A stretch of 64,000 nucleotides of DNA from Bradyrhizobium sediminis (GTDB lineage Bacteria; Pseudomonadota; Alphaproteobacteria; Rhizobiales; Xanthobacteraceae), in contig NZ_CP076134.1 of the NCBI RefSeq assembly GCF_018736085.1, positions 3,048,501 through 3,112,500 on the forward strand, given 5' to 3'. Shown piece by piece: positions 46,397 to 56,015 of the stretch; the stretch's first letter is position 1, and every line of letters starts with the position of its first letter. The position numbers and the translations under genes are program-made. The notes below the pieces were generated by a model. The model saw only the letters and a program-made list of their open reading frames with translations. It was not told the origin of the DNA and did no database searches.

Positions 46397-49300
46397 ACTG
46401 CATCCCCTCGGTGGCCCCCGCGACCGGCGGTGACGGCAGTTCGGGCGCCGGCGGCGGCACCGCCCTCTCGATCCTTCGATTGATCCGGTCGAGCGCGAGA
46501 TAGATCACCGGCGTCGTGTACAGCGTCAGCAACTGGCTCAGCAGCAGGCCGCCGATGATGGAAATGCCGAGCGGAAAGCGCAGCTCGGCACCGGTGCCGC
46601 TTTCCACCGCCAGCGGCAGCGCGCCGAGCAGTGCGGCCAGCGTCGTCATCATGATCGGGCGAAACCGCAGCAGGCAGGCCTGCACGATCGCGTCCGTCGC
46701 CGACATGCCCTGGATGCGCTCAGCGTCCAGCGCGAAGTCGATCATCATGATCGCGTTTTTCTTGACGATGCCCATTAACAGAATAATGCCGATCAGGCCG
46801 ATCACAGACAGATCCTGTCCGAACAGCATCAGCGCCAGGATGGCTCCGACGCCCGCCGAGGGCAGCGTCGAAAGAATGGTGATCGGGTGAATGTAGCTCT
46901 CATAGAGCACGCCGAGCACGATGTAGATCGTGACCAGCGCCGCCAGGATCAGCCACGGTTGTCCGGCGAGCGACTTCGAGAACTCGGCCGCATCGCCGGC
47001 ATAGACGCCGACGATGCTGCCGGGCATGCCGATGCGTCGTTCAACGGTCTTGACTGCATCGACGGCGTCGCCGAGTGCGCCACCGGGCGCCAGATTGAAG
47101 CTGAGCGAGACCGCCGGGAACTGGGCCTGATGCGCAATCGCGAGCGGCGCCGTGGTGCGCGTCAGCGTCGCCACCGCCGACAGCGGCACCTGCGCCCCGG
47201 CTACCCCGGGCAGATAGAGCTTCGACAGGATCGACGGATCGCGCTGGTAAATCGGCATGGCTTCCAGCACCACCCGGTACTGGTTGGCCTGCCCGTAGAT
47301 GGTGGAAATCTGCCGCTGCGCGAAGGCGTCGTTGAGCGTATCGTTGACGCCCTGGATGCTGACGCCGAGCTGGCCCGCGCGCTGGCGGTTGATGTCGAGC
47401 GAGGCGCGCAGGCCGCCCTCCTGGGCCTCCGAAGAGACGTCGCGGAACAGAGGATCGCGCCGCAGTTCGGCAACGAGCTTTTTGCCCCACTCGCTCACCA
47501 GCGGGGCGTCGGTGCCCGTCAGCGTGTACTGGTATTGCGAGCGGCTCGACTGGGTCGAGATCTGCACATCCTGCACCGGCTGGAAGTAGACCGTCATGCC
47601 CGGGATCGAGGCGGTCAGCGCCTTCAGGCGCACGATGACGGAGGCAACGTCGTCGCGCCGCTCGCCACGCGGCTTCAGCGTCATCACCAGGCGGCCGACA
47701 TTGGTGGTCGGGTTGACCGAACCCGCGCCGATCACCGAGACGACGCCGGTTACGTCAGGGTCGGCCTTGATCGCGGCCGCGGCCCTGCTCTGCCGGCTCT
47801 GCATTTCCGCAAACGACACGTCGGGACCGGCCTCGGTGACCGCAGTGATGGAGGCGGTGTCCTGCAGCGGCAGGAAGCCTTTGGGCGCGACGACATAGAG
47901 GATCAGGGTCGCGACGATGGTGGCGAAGGTCACCAACAGCGTTGCGCGCTGGCGCTGCAGCACCCAGAGCAGCGTGCGGCGATAGAATTCGACCATGCGG
48001 TCGATACCGCCGGAGACCGCGGCAAGCCCTGGCACCGCGAATTCTTCATGGACATGCTTCAACAGCCGCGAGCACATCATCGGCGTCAGCGTCAGCGACA
48101 CGACAGCCGACGTCACTACCGCGATGGTCAGCGTCAGCGCGAATTCGCGGAACATGCGCCCGACCAGTCCCGACATGAACAACAGCGGGATGAACACGGC
48201 GATCAGCGACACCGTCAGCGAAATCACCGTGAAGCCGATTTCCTTGGCGCCCTTGAGCGACGCCTCCATCGAGGATTCGCCGTTCTCCATATGGCGGACG
48301 ATGTTCTCAATCATCACGATGGCGTCGTCGACCACGAAGCCGGTGCCGATGGTCAGCGCCATCAGCGACAAATTGTCGAGGCTGAAGCCGCAGAAATACA
48401 TGATGCCGAAGGAAGTGATAAGCGACAGCGGCAGCGCCACGCCGGCGATCAGGGTGGCGCGCAGCGAGCGCAGGAACAACAGCACCACCAGCGTCACCAG
48501 CACCACGCTCAGAATCAGCGTGAATTGCACGTCACGCACCGAGGCGCGGATGGTGACGGTGCGGTCGCTGACCACGGTCAGGTTGACGCCGGCCGGGATG
48601 GCGCGCTGCACCTTCGGAATCTCGCTGCGGATCTGGCGCACCACCTCGATGACGTTGGCGCCGGGCTGCCGCTGGATGTCGATGATGACGGCCGGCGTGC
48701 CCTGGTACCAGCCGCCGGTGCGGTCGTTCTCCAGCCCGTCGACGATGATGGCGACGTCGCCGATGGTCACGGGCGCACCGTTGCGGTAGGCGATGATGAT
48801 CGGCTTGTAGGCTTCCGCCGCCGCGATCTGGTCGTTGGCGGCGATGGTGTAAGCCTGCTGCGCGCCGTCGAGCGATCCCTTCGGCCCGGAGACGTTGGCG
48901 CCCGCGATCGCGCTGCGCAAATCCTCCATCGAAATGCCGTAGGCCGCGAGCCGCGCCAGGTCGGCCTGCACCCGAACCGCGGGCTTCAGCCCGCCCAGCA
49001 CCGCGACCCGCCCTACCCCCGAAATCTGGCTGAGGCGCTGCGCCAGGATGGTGTCGGCGAGATCGCTCATGGCGCGCAGCGAAATCGTCTCCGAGGTCAG
49101 CGCCAGCGTCATGACCGGCGCGTCCGCGGGATTGACCTTGGCGTAGGTCGGCGGATACGGCAGGCTTTTCGGCAGGATACCGGCCGCGGCGTTGATCGCG
49201 GCCTGCACGTCCTGGGTCGCGCCGTCGATGTCGCGGTTGAGATCGAACTGCAGGGAAATCTGGCTGACGCCGAACGAACTGGTCGACTGCATCGACGACA

Positions 49301-49529
49301 GCGACGGGATCTGGCCGAGCTGGCGCTCCAGTGGCGCCGTGATCAGCGAGGCGACGACGTCGGGGCTCGCGCCCGGCAATTGCGTCGTCACCTGCACGGT
49401 CGGAAAATCGACCTGCGGCAGCGCCGACACCGGCAGCGCCCAATAGCCCAGCGCGCCGCCGATCAGGAGCGCGATCCCCAGCAGCGAGGTCGCGATCGGG
49501 CGGCGGATGAATGGTTCCGAGACGCTCAT
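46395..49529 (-). CDS. RND efflux pump inner-membrane subunit, first of pair (MdtB-like)
   Basis: The 1044-residue HAE1-type transporter starts MSVSEPFIRRPIATSLLGIA, has the twelve-helix RND layout and the conserved GTGFVVDDAIVMIEN in the fourth helix region. It shares the general sequence of the MdtC-like partner and both are needed in MdtABC-type pumps, whose known substrates include bile salts, novobiocin and metal-linked compounds in enterics; the substrate here is unknown. It follows the adaptor gene by 52 bp. Its TAA stop overlaps the ATG of the vestigial partner gene. Confidence 0.93.
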   Translation of the reverse strand: MSVSEPFIRRPIATSLLGIALLIGGALGYWALPVSALPQVDFPTVQVTTQLPGASPDVVASLITAPLERQLGQIPSLSSMQSTSSFGVSQISLQFDLNRDIDGATQDVQAAINAAAGILPKSLPYPPTYAKVNPADAPVMTLALTSETISLRAMSDLADTILAQRLSQISGVGRVAVLGGLKPAVRVQADLARLAAYGISMEDLRSAIAGANVSGPKGSLDGAQQAYTIAANDQIAAAEAYKPIIIAYRNGAPVTIGDVAIIVDGLENDRTGGWYQGTPAVIIDIQRQPGANVIEVVRQIRSEIPKVQRAIPAGVNLTVVSDRTVTIRASVRDVQFTLILSVVLVTLVVLLFLRSLRATLIAGVALPLSLITSFGIMYFCGFSLDNLSLMALTIGTGFVVDDAIVMIENIVRHMENGESSMEASLKGAKEIGFTVISLTVSLIAVFIPLLFMSGLVGRMFREFALTLTIAVVTSAVVSLTLTPMMCSRLLKHVHEEFAVPGLAAVSGGIDRMVEFYRRTLLWVLQRQRATLLVTFATIVATLILYVVAPKGFLPLQDTASITAVTEAGPDVSFAEMQSRQSRAAAAIKADPDVTGVVSVIGAGSVNPTTNVGRLVMTLKPRGERRDDVASVIVRLKALTASIPGMTVYFQPVQDVQISTQSSRSQYQYTLTGTDAPLVSEWGKKLVAELRRDPLFRDVSSEAQEGGLRASLDINRQRAGQLGVSIQGVNDTLNDAFAQRQISTIYGQANQYRVVLEAMPIYQRDPSILSKLYLPGVAGAQVPLSAVATLTRTTAPLAIAHQAQFPAVSLSFNLAPGGALGDAVDAVKTVERRIGMPGSIVGVYAGDAAEFSKSLAGQPWLILAALVTIYIVLGVLYESYIHPITILSTLPSAGVGAILALMLFGQDLSVIGLIGIILLMGIVKKNAIMMIDFALDAERIQGMSATDAIVQACLLRFRPIMMTTLAALLGALPLAVESGTGAELRFPLGISIIGGLLLSQLLTLYTTPVIYLALDRINRRIERAVPPPAPELPSPPVAGATEGMQ

Positions 49530-49581
49530 GGGTGCGTGCTCACGCTGGCGAAATCAGGCATTCAAGTCGGGAGTTCTTCGG

Positions 49582-50898
49582 TCATGGCTGCGACTTCGCT
49601 CCGCCGCCTGACTGTGCGCCCCCTTTTGCGTCCTTGCTCTGAGTGTCCGTGCCCTGCGGGGTCCTGGTTCGCTTGCGCGGGGCGAGATCGACTGACGGCG
49701 TCTGATCGGACCTGCCGATGAAGACCTTGGCGCCATCGGACAGATTGGCAAAGCCTGTCGTCACCACGCGATCGGAAGCCGACAGCCCGCTCGCGATCAC
49801 GGCTTCGGTTTCGTTCTGCTGCGTCACCACGACGGGCTTCGCCGTGGCGATATTGTCCGCGCCGATGACGTAGCTGAAAGTCCCTGCCGGGCCGCGCTGC
49901 ACGGCGGAGGTCGGCACCACCACCGCCTTCGCAAGCGTTTCGACCTTCAGCCTTACATTGACGAACTGGCCCGGCCAAAGCTGGAAGTTCGCATTGGGAA
50001 ATTCGGCCTTGAGCTTGAGGGTGCCGGTGGTCGGATCGACCTGGTTGTCGATGCCTTTCAGGGTACCGCTGTCGATCACCGTAGTGCCGTCGTTGCCGAA
50101 CACGTCGACGGTCAGCGCGCCCCTGGCGGAGGCGGCGTTGACCCGCACGATCTGCTGCTGCGGCAGGCTGAACTGCACAGCGATCGGTTGCAACTGGGTG
50201 ATGATGACGAGACCGGTCACGTCGGAAGCGCGAATAATGTTGCCCTGGTCGACCTGCCGCAGCCCGGCTCGGCCTGACAATGGCGCGATGATCTTGGTAT
50301 AGCCGAGTGTCGCCTGGGCGTTGTCAATCGCGGCCTGGTCGGCGTTGACCAGCGCTTCCTGCTGCGCGACCACGGCGCGCTGGGTGTCGGCCTGCTGCTT
50401 GGATCCGGCGTTGGAGGCGGCCAATTGCTGATAGCGCGCGAGGTCGATGCGCATATTGGCGAGCTGCGCTTCATCCTGCGCCTTCTTGGCGACCGCCTGA
50501 TCGTACTGCGCCTTGTAGATCACCGGATCGATCTCGCCGAGGACGTCGCCCTTCTTGACGTCCTGTCCCTCGACGAAATTAACTGCGATCAGCTTGCCAT
50601 CGACCTGCGCACGCACGATCACGTTGTTCAGCGCGCGGACGGAGCCTACTCCGTCGAGATAGACCGGCACGTCCTGGATGCGAGGGGTCGCCGCCAGCAC
50701 CGGCACCGGCAGGTCGCGCGGCATGCCGCCACGGTTGTTGGCGGCCTGTTTCTGCTGCAGCGCTGTCCAGCCGATGTAGCCAAGGCCGCCGAGTATCACG
50801 AGCGTAATCGCAATCGACACGATGCGGCGGCCCGCGCTGTGCGCGACACCCTTGCCGGCAGCCTTCGCGGTGTCCAAATCCGGCTTAAAGAGCATCAA
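49582..50898 (-). CDS. RND efflux periplasmic adaptor (HlyD/MdtA-like)
   Basis: The 438-residue membrane-fusion protein links the RND pump to the outer-membrane channel. It has an N-terminal membrane anchor (about residues 27-46, IVSIAITLVILGGLGYIGWT), the lipoyl half-motif GKLIAVNFVEGQDVKKGDVL, a helical hairpin (YDQAVAKKAQDEAQLANMRI), the second lipoyl half GYTKIIAPLSGRAGLRQVDQ, and beta-barrel and membrane-proximal domains. The C-terminal tail is Lys/Gln/Ser-rich and probably disordered. Its start overlaps the end of the upstream channel gene by 14 bp. Confidence 0.93.
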   Translation of the reverse strand: MMLFKPDLDTAKAAGKGVAHSAGRRIVSIAITLVILGGLGYIGWTALQQKQAANNRGGMPRDLPVPVLAATPRIQDVPVYLDGVGSVRALNNVIVRAQVDGKLIAVNFVEGQDVKKGDVLGEIDPVIYKAQYDQAVAKKAQDEAQLANMRIDLARYQQLAASNAGSKQQADTQRAVVAQQEALVNADQAAIDNAQATLGYTKIIAPLSGRAGLRQVDQGNIIRASDVTGLVIITQLQPIAVQFSLPQQQIVRVNAASARGALTVDVFGNDGTTVIDSGTLKGIDNQVDPTTGTLKLKAEFPNANFQLWPGQFVNVRLKVETLAKAVVVPTSAVQRGPAGTFSYVIGADNIATAKPVVVTQQNETEAVIASGLSASDRVVTTGFANLSDGAKVFIGRSDQTPSVDLAPRKRTRTPQGTDTQSKDAKGGAQSGGGAKSQP

Positions 50899-52366
50899 CC
50901 GGCCTTTCCATCCTTGGCTCCCAGCCGCCCCCCAGCGCCTGATACAGGCTGACGATCGCCAGCATCCGGGCCAGTTGGGCCTGCGACAGCGAATCTTCCG
51001 CCTGGAAAAACGTCAATTGCGTATTCAACACAGTCACGATGTCCGCCGTGCCTGCCCGCAGCTGCTGCTCGGACAGTTGAAAGGCCCGCCGTGAGGCCGC
51101 CAACACCTCGCGCTGCAGCCGCAACTTCTCGGTGGTCTGCCGGATCGACACCAGCGCGTTGTCGACGTCAGCGAAGGCCGAGACCACCGTCTTGCGGTAG
51201 GCCTGCAGCAGCTCGTCCTGCCTCGCCTTGGTGAGTTCGAAATTGCCGAGAATCTGTCCGCCGTCGAAGATCGGCTGTGTCAGGCTGCCGACGACATTGA
51301 AGAAGGCGGCATGGGGCTGGAACAGCGATACCAGCGACGAACTCTGATATCCGCCCGCCCCCGTCAACTTGATACTGGGAAAGAACTGCGCGCGGGCGTT
51401 GCCGACATTGGCGGTGGCGGAAGCAAGCTGCGCCTCCTGACGCCTGATATCCGGCCGCTGCGTCAAGAGTTCCGATGGCAGGCCCGGCGTCACCCGCGGC
51501 GACGCAATCCGGTTCAGTGAGCCGCCGGTGACGCGCACGCTTTCCGGCGGCCGCGCCACCAGCGTCGCCAGCGCATTGATGTTCAGCGCCAGCGTCTGGC
51601 GCAGCGGCGGCACCGCGGCGCGCTGGCTGGCGAGCACGCTTTCCTGCTGGGCAACATCGAGGTCGGTTCCGGTGCCGGCCTGCAGCCGCTGCTTGATGGC
51701 GTCGAGGATGCGCGAGGCGCTGGCGATATTGCGCTCGGCGGTGCGAAGCCGGTCCTGTGCTGAAAGCACCTGAAAATAGGCATTGGCGACGCTGACAAGC
51801 GCGGTCAACGCCACCACGTCGCGATCGAAGCGACTGGCGATCGCGGTTTCTTCCGCCGCCTGCGCGGCGTCGCGGTTCTTGCCCCAGAAATCGAACTCAT
51901 AACTGGCGCTGAGCGAGGCCTGGTAATTGGTGGTCTCTCGCCCGCCATTGGTCAGGCCGCTGGCGCTCGAGCCGGAGCTGCGGGCATAGGTCTGCTGACC
52001 GGTTCCGCTGAGGCTCGGCAGCAGCGGCGCGCCGGCAATGCGCGCCTGCGCGTCCGCCTGGATGAAGCGCGCGGTCGCCGCCGCGATGTCCAGATTGACG
52101 GTCTGGGCTTCCTCCATCAGCGCGGTCAGTTCCGGCGAGCGGAAGCCGCGCCACCAGTCCAGTGTCGGCGGCGCGTCCGGATCGGCCGATCGCGCGGCTT
52201 TGTAGCCTTGCGGGATATCCAGCGCCGGATCGGCCAGGTCCCTGGTGAGAATGCAGCCGGCTGAACTGACCACCATGCACAGCGCGGCAAGCCATTTCGC
52301 CGCCCGGTCGAGGCCAAAAATTGCGGCAAGGCCGCCCATGGCAGCATCAGCGGGACCCTGTTTCAC
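50885..52366 (-). CDS. NodT-family outer-membrane efflux lipoprotein
   Basis: The 493-residue protein is the channel of this RND system. It has a lipobox (VVSSAGC), then the NodT/OprM signature YKAARSADPDAPPTLDWWRGF, and two repeats of TolC-like coiled helices. GTG at 52366 is chosen as start because GGAGGGCGGAC precedes it; the frame is open 45 codons further but without a signal-like sequence. It is the first gene of the minus-strand pump operon, and the 409-bp gap upstream should hold the promoter. Confidence 0.9.
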   Translation of the reverse strand: MKQGPADAAMGGLAAIFGLDRAAKWLAALCMVVSSAGCILTRDLADPALDIPQGYKAARSADPDAPPTLDWWRGFRSPELTALMEEAQTVNLDIAAATARFIQADAQARIAGAPLLPSLSGTGQQTYARSSGSSASGLTNGGRETTNYQASLSASYEFDFWGKNRDAAQAAEETAIASRFDRDVVALTALVSVANAYFQVLSAQDRLRTAERNIASASRILDAIKQRLQAGTGTDLDVAQQESVLASQRAAVPPLRQTLALNINALATLVARPPESVRVTGGSLNRIASPRVTPGLPSELLTQRPDIRRQEAQLASATANVGNARAQFFPSIKLTGAGGYQSSSLVSLFQPHAAFFNVVGSLTQPIFDGGQILGNFELTKARQDELLQAYRKTVVSAFADVDNALVSIRQTTEKLRLQREVLAASRRAFQLSEQQLRAGTADIVTVLNTQLTFFQAEDSLSQAQLARMLAIVSLYQALGGGWEPRMERPVDAL

Positions 52367-52775
52367 GTCCGCCCTCCGCCGGGAGCATCGCCCGGCATCC
52401 GACGATTCGAGGAGCACCCGACCGACTCGCTGATGACATTGGTGGTAACGGCCTGCGACCCGGTCACGACTGTGATGCTTCCTCTGGAACCCGGTCGCCA
52501 TACTAGCCGGGCGTTCCGGGGGCGGACAGTCCTGTTCCGCTCTGCATCGCGCATCCCCCGATCGTGGCCGGGGCTGCGAACCGCCCAGTTTCCCTTATTT
52601 CATGCGGGCTTCTGGCGATCGGCACGGTCTTTAGGCTGCGGCAATCTTACCAAGATTTCATGTGTTTTTCGCCATTCGGACGATTCGAGGCCGCCTCACC
52701 CGCGTCGCCCGGGCGCTGCTGAAACTTCGCAAGCCACGTGCCGTATCTCGCATGGCAACCAATGGGGGCTATCGA
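52367..52775. other. Divergent gap before the RND operon, no gene seen
   Basis: This 409-bp stretch separates the pump operon from the decayed FAD-protein gene. I found no convincing protein frame, RNA gene or operator in it. Confidence 0.4.
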
Positions 52776-53150
52776 ATGCGAGTCGCGGTGATCGGAACGG
52801 GAATTGCGGGCAATGCTGCGGCCTGAACCTTGTCAAAACGCTATCCGGTCACGGTCTACGATCGCGAAATCAGGCCCGGCGGACACAGCCACACCGTGAC
52901 CATCGACTACGACGGGACACAGCTTTCGGTCGATACCGGCTTCATCGTCTACAACGAGCTTAACTATCCGGACCTCACCGCCCTGTTCGCCCATCTCGGC
53001 GTCGAGACCGTCGCAAGCTGCATGAGCTTTGCGGTCACCGCCGGCGCCGGCCGCTTCGAATGGAAAGGCGGCGGCAACAACTGGCGCGAGACCGCCAAGG
53101 GATTGTTCGCGCAGCCGCGCAACCTGCTGTCGCCTTCCTATCTGTGGATG
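52776..53150 (+). pseudogene. FAD-dependent amine-oxidase-like protein, truncated and interrupted
   Basis: From ATG at 52776 the frame reads MRVAVIGTGIAGNAAA and stops at TGA (52824-52826), where relatives have Trp; the same frame continues with TLSKRYPVTVYDREIRPGGH, DTGFIVYNELNYPDLTALFA and QPRNLLSPSYLWM. These are the N-terminal FAD-binding features (GxGxxG, then GGHSHT) of the oxidoreductase normally encoded just before DUF1365 and a CFA-like synthase. Homology stops at about 53150, after some 125 of the usual 400 or more residues, where DUF1365 sequence begins in frame. A TTG at 52830 could restart translation, but the protein would lack the glycine loop. Confidence 0.8.
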
Positions 53151-53562
53151 CGCGATGGGTCGCCCTTGCGCAGCCACGCGCAAGCCTGCGCCGCCGGGCG
53201 CGGCATCGATCTCGCCGGCGGGCGGGTGTGGCTGTTGTGCTATCCGCGGCTGCTCGGCTTCACCTTCAATCCGCTGTCGGTGTATTTCTGCTACGCTAGC
53301 AGCGGCGAGCTGGCGCTCCTCATGTACGAGGTCCGCAACACGTTCGGCGACATCCACGCTTACGTGCTTGCCGTGAAGCCCGGCGGGAAGCCCTGCGGCT
53401 TTGGCTCAAAGGCGCGCGACTGGTGCCGCGGCCGAATGCTGCACCGGCGAACACGGCGAATACCGTCTTGGCGAGCGGCGAATGCCGCGACTATACTGCG
53501 GAAGCGTTATCTGCCGCCGGGCGGAAGCCCGGAGCGCGGGAAAGCGCTCTGGTCCAGTGACC
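53151..53562 (+). pseudogene. DUF1365 protein remnant
   Basis: In frame with the FAD fragment, RDGSPLRSHAQACAAGRGID, GGRVWLLCYPRLLGFTFNPL and SVYFCYASSGELALLMYEVR match the middle of DUF1365 proteins, whose role in lipid modification is unproven. The N-terminal third is missing. After YVLAVKPG (about 53388) the frame shifts: the expected tail EALRLWLKGARLVPRPNAAP appears in another frame from about 53382, and homology ends near 53470; that frame stops near 53560. So the gene has an N-terminal deletion, an internal deletion and a frameshift. Confidence 0.75.
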
Positions 53563-53600
53563 TTGGGACGACTTGGCTGGACACAGAGCCGCATCAACCG

Positions 53601-54842
53601 ATGGGCCTGGCGATGTCTGCGTTGATTCCTATTACTCCCGATAATCTGGAGGCGGTGCTTGCCGATTTGCCCCGCGTGGTCCGGCTGGCCCTGGGCTTCG
53701 CGTCAAGGCTGAGACGCGGCACACTCGACATCACGCTTCCCGACGGCCGCACGCTTCGGATGGGCGGCATGGAGCCGGGCCCGGCGGCGGCCATGACGTT
53801 GTACAATTACGGCTTCGCCTCGCGGCTGCTCAACGGCGGCGACATCGGGATCGCCGAAGCCTATCTGCAGGGGGAATGGGACACGCCCGATCTGACGCAG
53901 TTCCTCTATCTGTTCTGCGTCAATCACGATCTCATTCAGCAGATGCTCGGCGACAAGCCGCTGATGCGTTTTGTCCAGATCGCCCGGCACTGGCTCAACC
54001 GCAACACCAGGCGGCAGGCTCGCCGCAACATCTATGCGCATTACGACATCGGCAACGCGTTTTATTCGGCCTGGCTCGATCCGAGCATGACCTATTCCTC
54101 CGCATTGTTCGAGGACGACACCCCCGATCTGACGGCCGCGCAAAACAACAAATACCGCCGGCTCGCCGAGGCCATCGATCTGAAGCCCGGCCAGAAACTG
54201 CTGGAGATCGGCTGCGGCTGGGGCGGCTTTGCGGAATATGCCGCCAAGACGTACGGCGCCAAAGTGGTCGGGCTTACCATCAGCAAGGAGCAGCGCGATT
54301 TCGCGGAAGCGCGCATTTTCAAGGCCGGCCTCAGCGACAAGGTCGAGATCCGGCTGCAGGACTATCGCGACGAGCGCGACCGCTACGACCGGATCGCCTC
54401 GATCGAGATGATCGAGGCGGTCGGCGAGCAGTTCTGGCCGAAATATTTTTCACAGTTGCGCGACCGGCTGCTGCCCGGCGGCCTTGCCGGCATACAGGCC
54501 ATCACCATTCAGGACAGCCTGTTCCAGGCCTATCGCCGCGAAGTCGACTTCATCCAGCGCTACGTTTTTCCGGGCGGCATGCTGCCCTCGCCGCAGGTGC
54601 TGAAATCGCTCGGCGAGCGCTTCGGCGTTCCCGTTATCCGCGAGCGCATTTTCGGGCAAGATTATGCCAAGACGCTCGCGATCTGGCGAAGCAATTTCCG
54701 CGCGGCCTGGCCGAACCTGATGCCTTCGGGGTTCGACGACCGGTTCCGGCGGCTGTGGGAATACTATCTCGCTTATTGCGAGGCCGGTTTCCTGTCGGGA
54801 AATATCGACGTGCGCCAGGTGGTGTTCGCCAAATCGCCCTAG
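53601..54842 (+). CDS. Cyclopropane-fatty-acyl-phospholipid synthase family protein
   Basis: The 413-residue protein has a CFA-synthase layout: an N-terminal lipid-binding part (LDITLPDGRTLRMGG, GFASRLLNGGDIGIAEAYLQGEWDT) and a SAM-methyltransferase domain (LLEIGCGWGGFAEYAAKTYG, then TISKEQRDFA, IASIEMIEAVGEQFW and AYCEAGF). The bicarbonate-binding residues of known CFA enzymes seem present. It would methylate unsaturated acyl chains in phospholipids. The frame is continuous with the FAD/DUF1365 debris upstream, so the start is uncertain: ATG at 53601 or at 53613; no clear ribosome-binding site. It probably still works, but expression may depend on read-through of the decayed genes. Confidence 0.85.
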   Translation: MGLAMSALIPITPDNLEAVLADLPRVVRLALGFASRLRRGTLDITLPDGRTLRMGGMEPGPAAAMTLYNYGFASRLLNGGDIGIAEAYLQGEWDTPDLTQFLYLFCVNHDLIQQMLGDKPLMRFVQIARHWLNRNTRRQARRNIYAHYDIGNAFYSAWLDPSMTYSSALFEDDTPDLTAAQNNKYRRLAEAIDLKPGQKLLEIGCGWGGFAEYAAKTYGAKVVGLTISKEQRDFAEARIFKAGLSDKVEIRLQDYRDERDRYDRIASIEMIEAVGEQFWPKYFSQLRDRLLPGGLAGIQAITIQDSLFQAYRREVDFIQRYVFPGGMLPSPQVLKSLGERFGVPVIRERIFGQDYAKTLAIWRSNFRAAWPNLMPSGFDDRFRRLWEYYLAYCEAGFLSGNIDVRQVVFAKSP

Positions 54843-54928
54843 CGGAGCATTGCGGCGTCGGCTTGTGCCTCCCGCGACGGTCCTTTAGGGTCGCCTCCGG
54901 TGAGGAAACAACTGGCAATTCCCAAGAC

Positions 54929-55963
54929 ATGACAATCAACAACGACGTCGTTCAGGCGATCGGTAACACGCCGCTCATCAAGCTCAGGCACGCCTCCGAG
55001 GCGACCGGCTGCACCATTCTCGGCAAGGCGGAATTCATGAACCCCGGCCAGTCGGTGAAGGACCGCGCCGGCAAATGGATGATCCTGGAAGCCGAGAAGC
55101 GCGGCGACCTCAAGCCCGGCGGCCTGGTGGTGGAAGCGACCGCCGGCAATACCGGCATCGGGCTTGCGGTGGTGGCGAGCGCGCGCGGTTACCGGACGCT
55201 GATCGTGATTCCGGATACGCAGAGCCAGGAAAAGAAGGACATGCTGCGGCTTTGCGGCGCCGAACTGGTCGAGGTGCCGGCGCTGCCCTTTTCCAATCCG
55301 AACTGTTACCAGCATGTCGGAAAGAGGCTGGCCGCACAGCTTCGTAAGACCGAACCGAACGGCGTGTTGTTCGGCGATCAATGGAACAACCTCGACAACG
55401 CCAGGGCGCATTATGAGTCAACCGGCCCGGAAATCTGGCGCGATACCGGCGGCAAGATCGACGGCTTTATCTGTTCGGTCGGGACTGGCGGCACGCTTGC
55501 CGGCACCAGCCGGTATTTGAAGGAAAAGAACGAGGGCATCACCATCGCCTGCGCCGACCCCCACGGTGCGGCAATGTATGAATTGTTCAAGAACGGCACC
55601 GCCAAATCGACGCCAGGCGGATCGATCTCCGAAGGCATTGGCCTTGGGCGCGTCACGCCCGTGATTGAAACCGCCAAAGTGGACACCGCCTTCCTCATTC
55701 CCGATGAAGAATGGGTTCCGGTGATCTACGACCTGCTCGAGCACGAGGGACTGTGCCTCGGCGGCTCCACCGGCGTCAACGTTGCCGGCGCCATCCGGCT
55801 CGCCAGGCAGCTCGGGCCCGGCAAAACCATCGTGACCATCCTGTGCGATTCCGGAAACCGCTATCAGTCGAAGCTGTTCAATCCGGAGTTCATGCGCTCG
55901 AAGAACCTGCCGGTGCCGGCATGGCTGGAGAAGCACAGCAAGATCGACGTGCCGTTCGAGTGA
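54929..55963 (+). CDS. cysK: Cysteine synthase A (O-acetylserine sulfhydrylase)
   Basis: CysK makes cysteine from O-acetylserine and sulfide with PLP. The 344-residue protein shows NTPLIKL, the PLP Lys in MNPGQSVKDRAGKWM, the substrate loop TAGNTGIGLA (usual form TSGNTG), and the glycine-rich phosphate cup SVGTGGTLAG. Length is slightly above the E. coli enzyme, as in other rhizobia. The frame is open far upstream over the CFA gene; ATG at 54929 gives the standard N-terminus. An inverted repeat at 55976-56010 follows the stop. Confidence 0.94.
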   Translation: MTINNDVVQAIGNTPLIKLRHASEATGCTILGKAEFMNPGQSVKDRAGKWMILEAEKRGDLKPGGLVVEATAGNTGIGLAVVASARGYRTLIVIPDTQSQEKKDMLRLCGAELVEVPALPFSNPNCYQHVGKRLAAQLRKTEPNGVLFGDQWNNLDNARAHYESTGPEIWRDTGGKIDGFICSVGTGGTLAGTSRYLKEKNEGITIACADPHGAAMYELFKNGTAKSTPGGSISEGIGLGRVTPVIETAKVDTAFLIPDEEWVPVIYDLLEHEGLCLGGSTGVNVAGAIRLARQLGPGKTIVTILCDSGNRYQSKLFNPEFMRSKNLPVPAWLEKHSKIDVPFE

Positions 55964-55975
55964 AAGTGGCGAGTA

Positions 55976-56010
55976 GCGAATGGCGAATGATCGCTCCATT
56001 CGCCATTCGC
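55976..56010. terminator. Strong hairpin between cysK and aapP (bidirectional terminator)
   Basis: GCGAATGGCGAATG (55976-55989) and CATTCGCCATTCGC (55997-56010) form a perfect 14-bp stem with a 7-nt loop, between convergent genes. The stem is a doubled GCGAATG unit. There is no T-run, so strength as a terminator is uncertain. Confidence 0.65.
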
Positions 56011-56015
56011 CCATC

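Noticed and set aside
46887..49721. 944-codon open frame on the plus strand
   Set aside because: It lies antisense to the MdtB-like gene; composition (Arg, Asp, His, Gln rich) is typical of shadow frames in GC-rich DNA.
53876..54928. N-terminal extension of cysK over the CFA synthase
   Set aside because: The cysK family start is at 54929; the extension is merely an open overlapping frame.
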